Positions 63,084-64,000 of a stretch of DNA of 64,000 nt are shown here, piece by piece (the stretch's first letter is position 1; each line of letters begins with the position of its first letter). The notes below the pieces were generated by a model. That model worked only from the letters and a program-made list of their open reading frames with translations. It had not been told where the DNA came from and did not search any database. The stretch comes from Phylloscopus collybita (taxonomy: Eukaryota > Chordata > Aves > Passeriformes > Phylloscopidae), in assembly GCA_027886175.1 (NCBI GenBank), contig JAJNNQ010000075.1, positions 55,427,001-55,491,000 of the forward strand, read 5' to 3'. Position numbers and translations under genes: made by a program.

Positions 63084-63769
63084 CCCGCAAAAAGTATTAG
63101 TATTGGATCTGGATTTGAAATCCAAAGCTTCACATTGAGTTTCTACCTTGTCCAAGGAAGAAACAGCTAAGACAGACTCCGGGGAGGTAGGGAGGTAGGA
63201 AGTCTGTTTAAACGATTCCAGGTCTATGTCAATATCTGAGATTTGCAAGAATCTTTAATGCCAAGCAATTACTAATAGTGTTTGGCATCTGCAGTGTGGT
63301 GTGACATTTGCTGGTGGACACTGGTTTATCAAAAATCATTTCATGATGCCGAAATACGCAACTTTACTATTCAAATAGTAATGTGCTCTACAAGCTATCA
63401 TTAAATGTGTGTCTCTACTGCCACCTACCTGTCCTAGCTTATTTTTAAAAAACCCATAGAAACAATGAAGGCAGCAGTAAAAAAAAACGCCAGAGATCAT
63501 CCAAAACTGCACAAAAATACGTTTTTCTACTTCCTGCCAGGCAAAAAGGATCTGAATCTAATTATACTGTTACACAAAGGTAAATTTTTCTGCACTGGCT
63601 TGCCCTAAGTCATCCATAGTTTTTATCTAAAGTCTTCATCTCATTTACTTCTTGGCTTTCAACAATATCACTACAGTATACGTTAAAAAGAGGAGTAACT
63701 TGTACATAGAATTGATGTACTACTTATACATATGAGTAAAAGGTGATCTTAAAATCAGTGTAAAACAAA
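63084..63769. other. Unique AT-rich stretch, no gene seen
   Basis: Contains a 7 bp stem, 4 nt loop inverted repeat at 63364-63381 (TTACTAT paired with ATAGTAA). The repeat-free segment 63260-63440 is another candidate for conservation testing. No frame is convincing. Confidence 0.45.
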
Positions 63770-63800
63770 ACAAACAACAAACAAACAAACAAACAAACCC
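63770..63800. repeat. (CAAA)n microsatellite
   Basis: About six CAAA units with one irregular CAA, between A-rich flanks. Simple sequence. Confidence 0.88.
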
Positions 63801-64000
63801 AAACCAAAAAACCACCTAGCTGCAATTAATGATGAACCAAGTGAAAACAGTAGGCAATTCTTATCCTTTCTTGAAAACAGAAAGCTTGAAAGAACATAGC
63901 GAACTATTATAGTAAGGGCAACATGGAGAAGGAAGCAACATAAGAAGATAAAGTAAAATTCAGGACACAATGTGGCACAAAAGTGGAGAAAACAAGTAAG
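63801..64000. other. AT-rich end of window, no gene seen
   Basis: The 71-codon minus-strand frame 63755-63970 runs through the CAAA array and is a composition artefact. Nothing else is visible before the window ends. Confidence 0.5.

Noticed and set aside
1..64000. Search for CRISPR arrays, bacterial operons, phage or plasmid features
   Set aside because: No regularly spaced direct repeats, no dense coding and no ribosome-binding-site pattern. The window is vertebrate nuclear DNA.
1..64000. Search for mitochondrial insertions, tRNA and rRNA genes
   Set aside because: No cloverleaf box A/box B pairs or rRNA-like conserved blocks were noticed on reading. A tRNAscan and Infernal search would be needed to exclude small ones.

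Overview
The window looks like gene-poor nuclear DNA from a bird. The main evidence is a set of CR1 LINE fragments in both orientations. Several carry the CR1 3' end, with ATTCTATG-type octamers or an ATTCT run at the tail. There is also a roughly 1 kb LTR of a type common in avian genomes, a second LTR remnant, an AT-rich background and many A-tracts and purine microsatellites. CR1 also occurs in turtles and crocodilians, so 'bird' rests on CR1, the LTR type and the ATTCT tail together. All family assignments are from memory; no database was searched. I cannot name the species.

I found no protein-coding gene, exon set, tRNA, rRNA or other RNA gene that I can support. No open frame exceeds 186 codons, and that longest one lies antisense to a CR1 copy. 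The other long frames are in CR1, in the compound purine microsatellite, or in AT-rich DNA with no recognisable domain. The window is therefore either intergenic (a gene desert) or the inside of a very large intron. The sequence alone does not decide which.

Layout: 1-7.7 kb is unique AT-rich DNA with a short minus-strand CR1 tail (about 1975-2110), long A and T tracts and a 14 bp perfect inverted repeat. At 7.72-8.51 kb is a minus-strand CR1, followed by a small tandem duplication. From 8.5 to 18.3 kb is mostly unique DNA. At 18.34-19.24 kb is the best preserved CR1 (plus strand), with a recognisable stretch of the reverse transcriptase C-terminal region. From 19.2 to 26.9 kb is unique DNA with a heptanucleotide purine repeat. 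At 26.89-28.10 kb is a minus-strand solo LTR split by a younger plus-strand CR1 3' end, and another plus-strand CR1 follows at 28.20-28.73 kb. From 28.7 to 50.5 kb is mostly unique, with an old CR1 scrap, an LTR remnant near 33.1 kb, a CR1 tail at 45.2 kb and an AATAAA-plus-A39 tail at 46.8 kb. At 50.47-51.27 kb is a minus-strand CR1. From 51 to 64 kb are a CR1 tail with an ATTCT run (54.6 kb), a striking (GGAGA)14(GAAGA)18 compound microsatellite (56.18-56.34 kb), a 9 bp hairpin and AT-rich unique DNA.

I did not find a new multi-gene system. The most informative observations are the nested CR1-in-LTR insertion, the sharp-boundary compound microsatellite, the retroposed-transcript-like A39 tail, and a few AT-rich stretches that would be worth testing for cross-species conservation.
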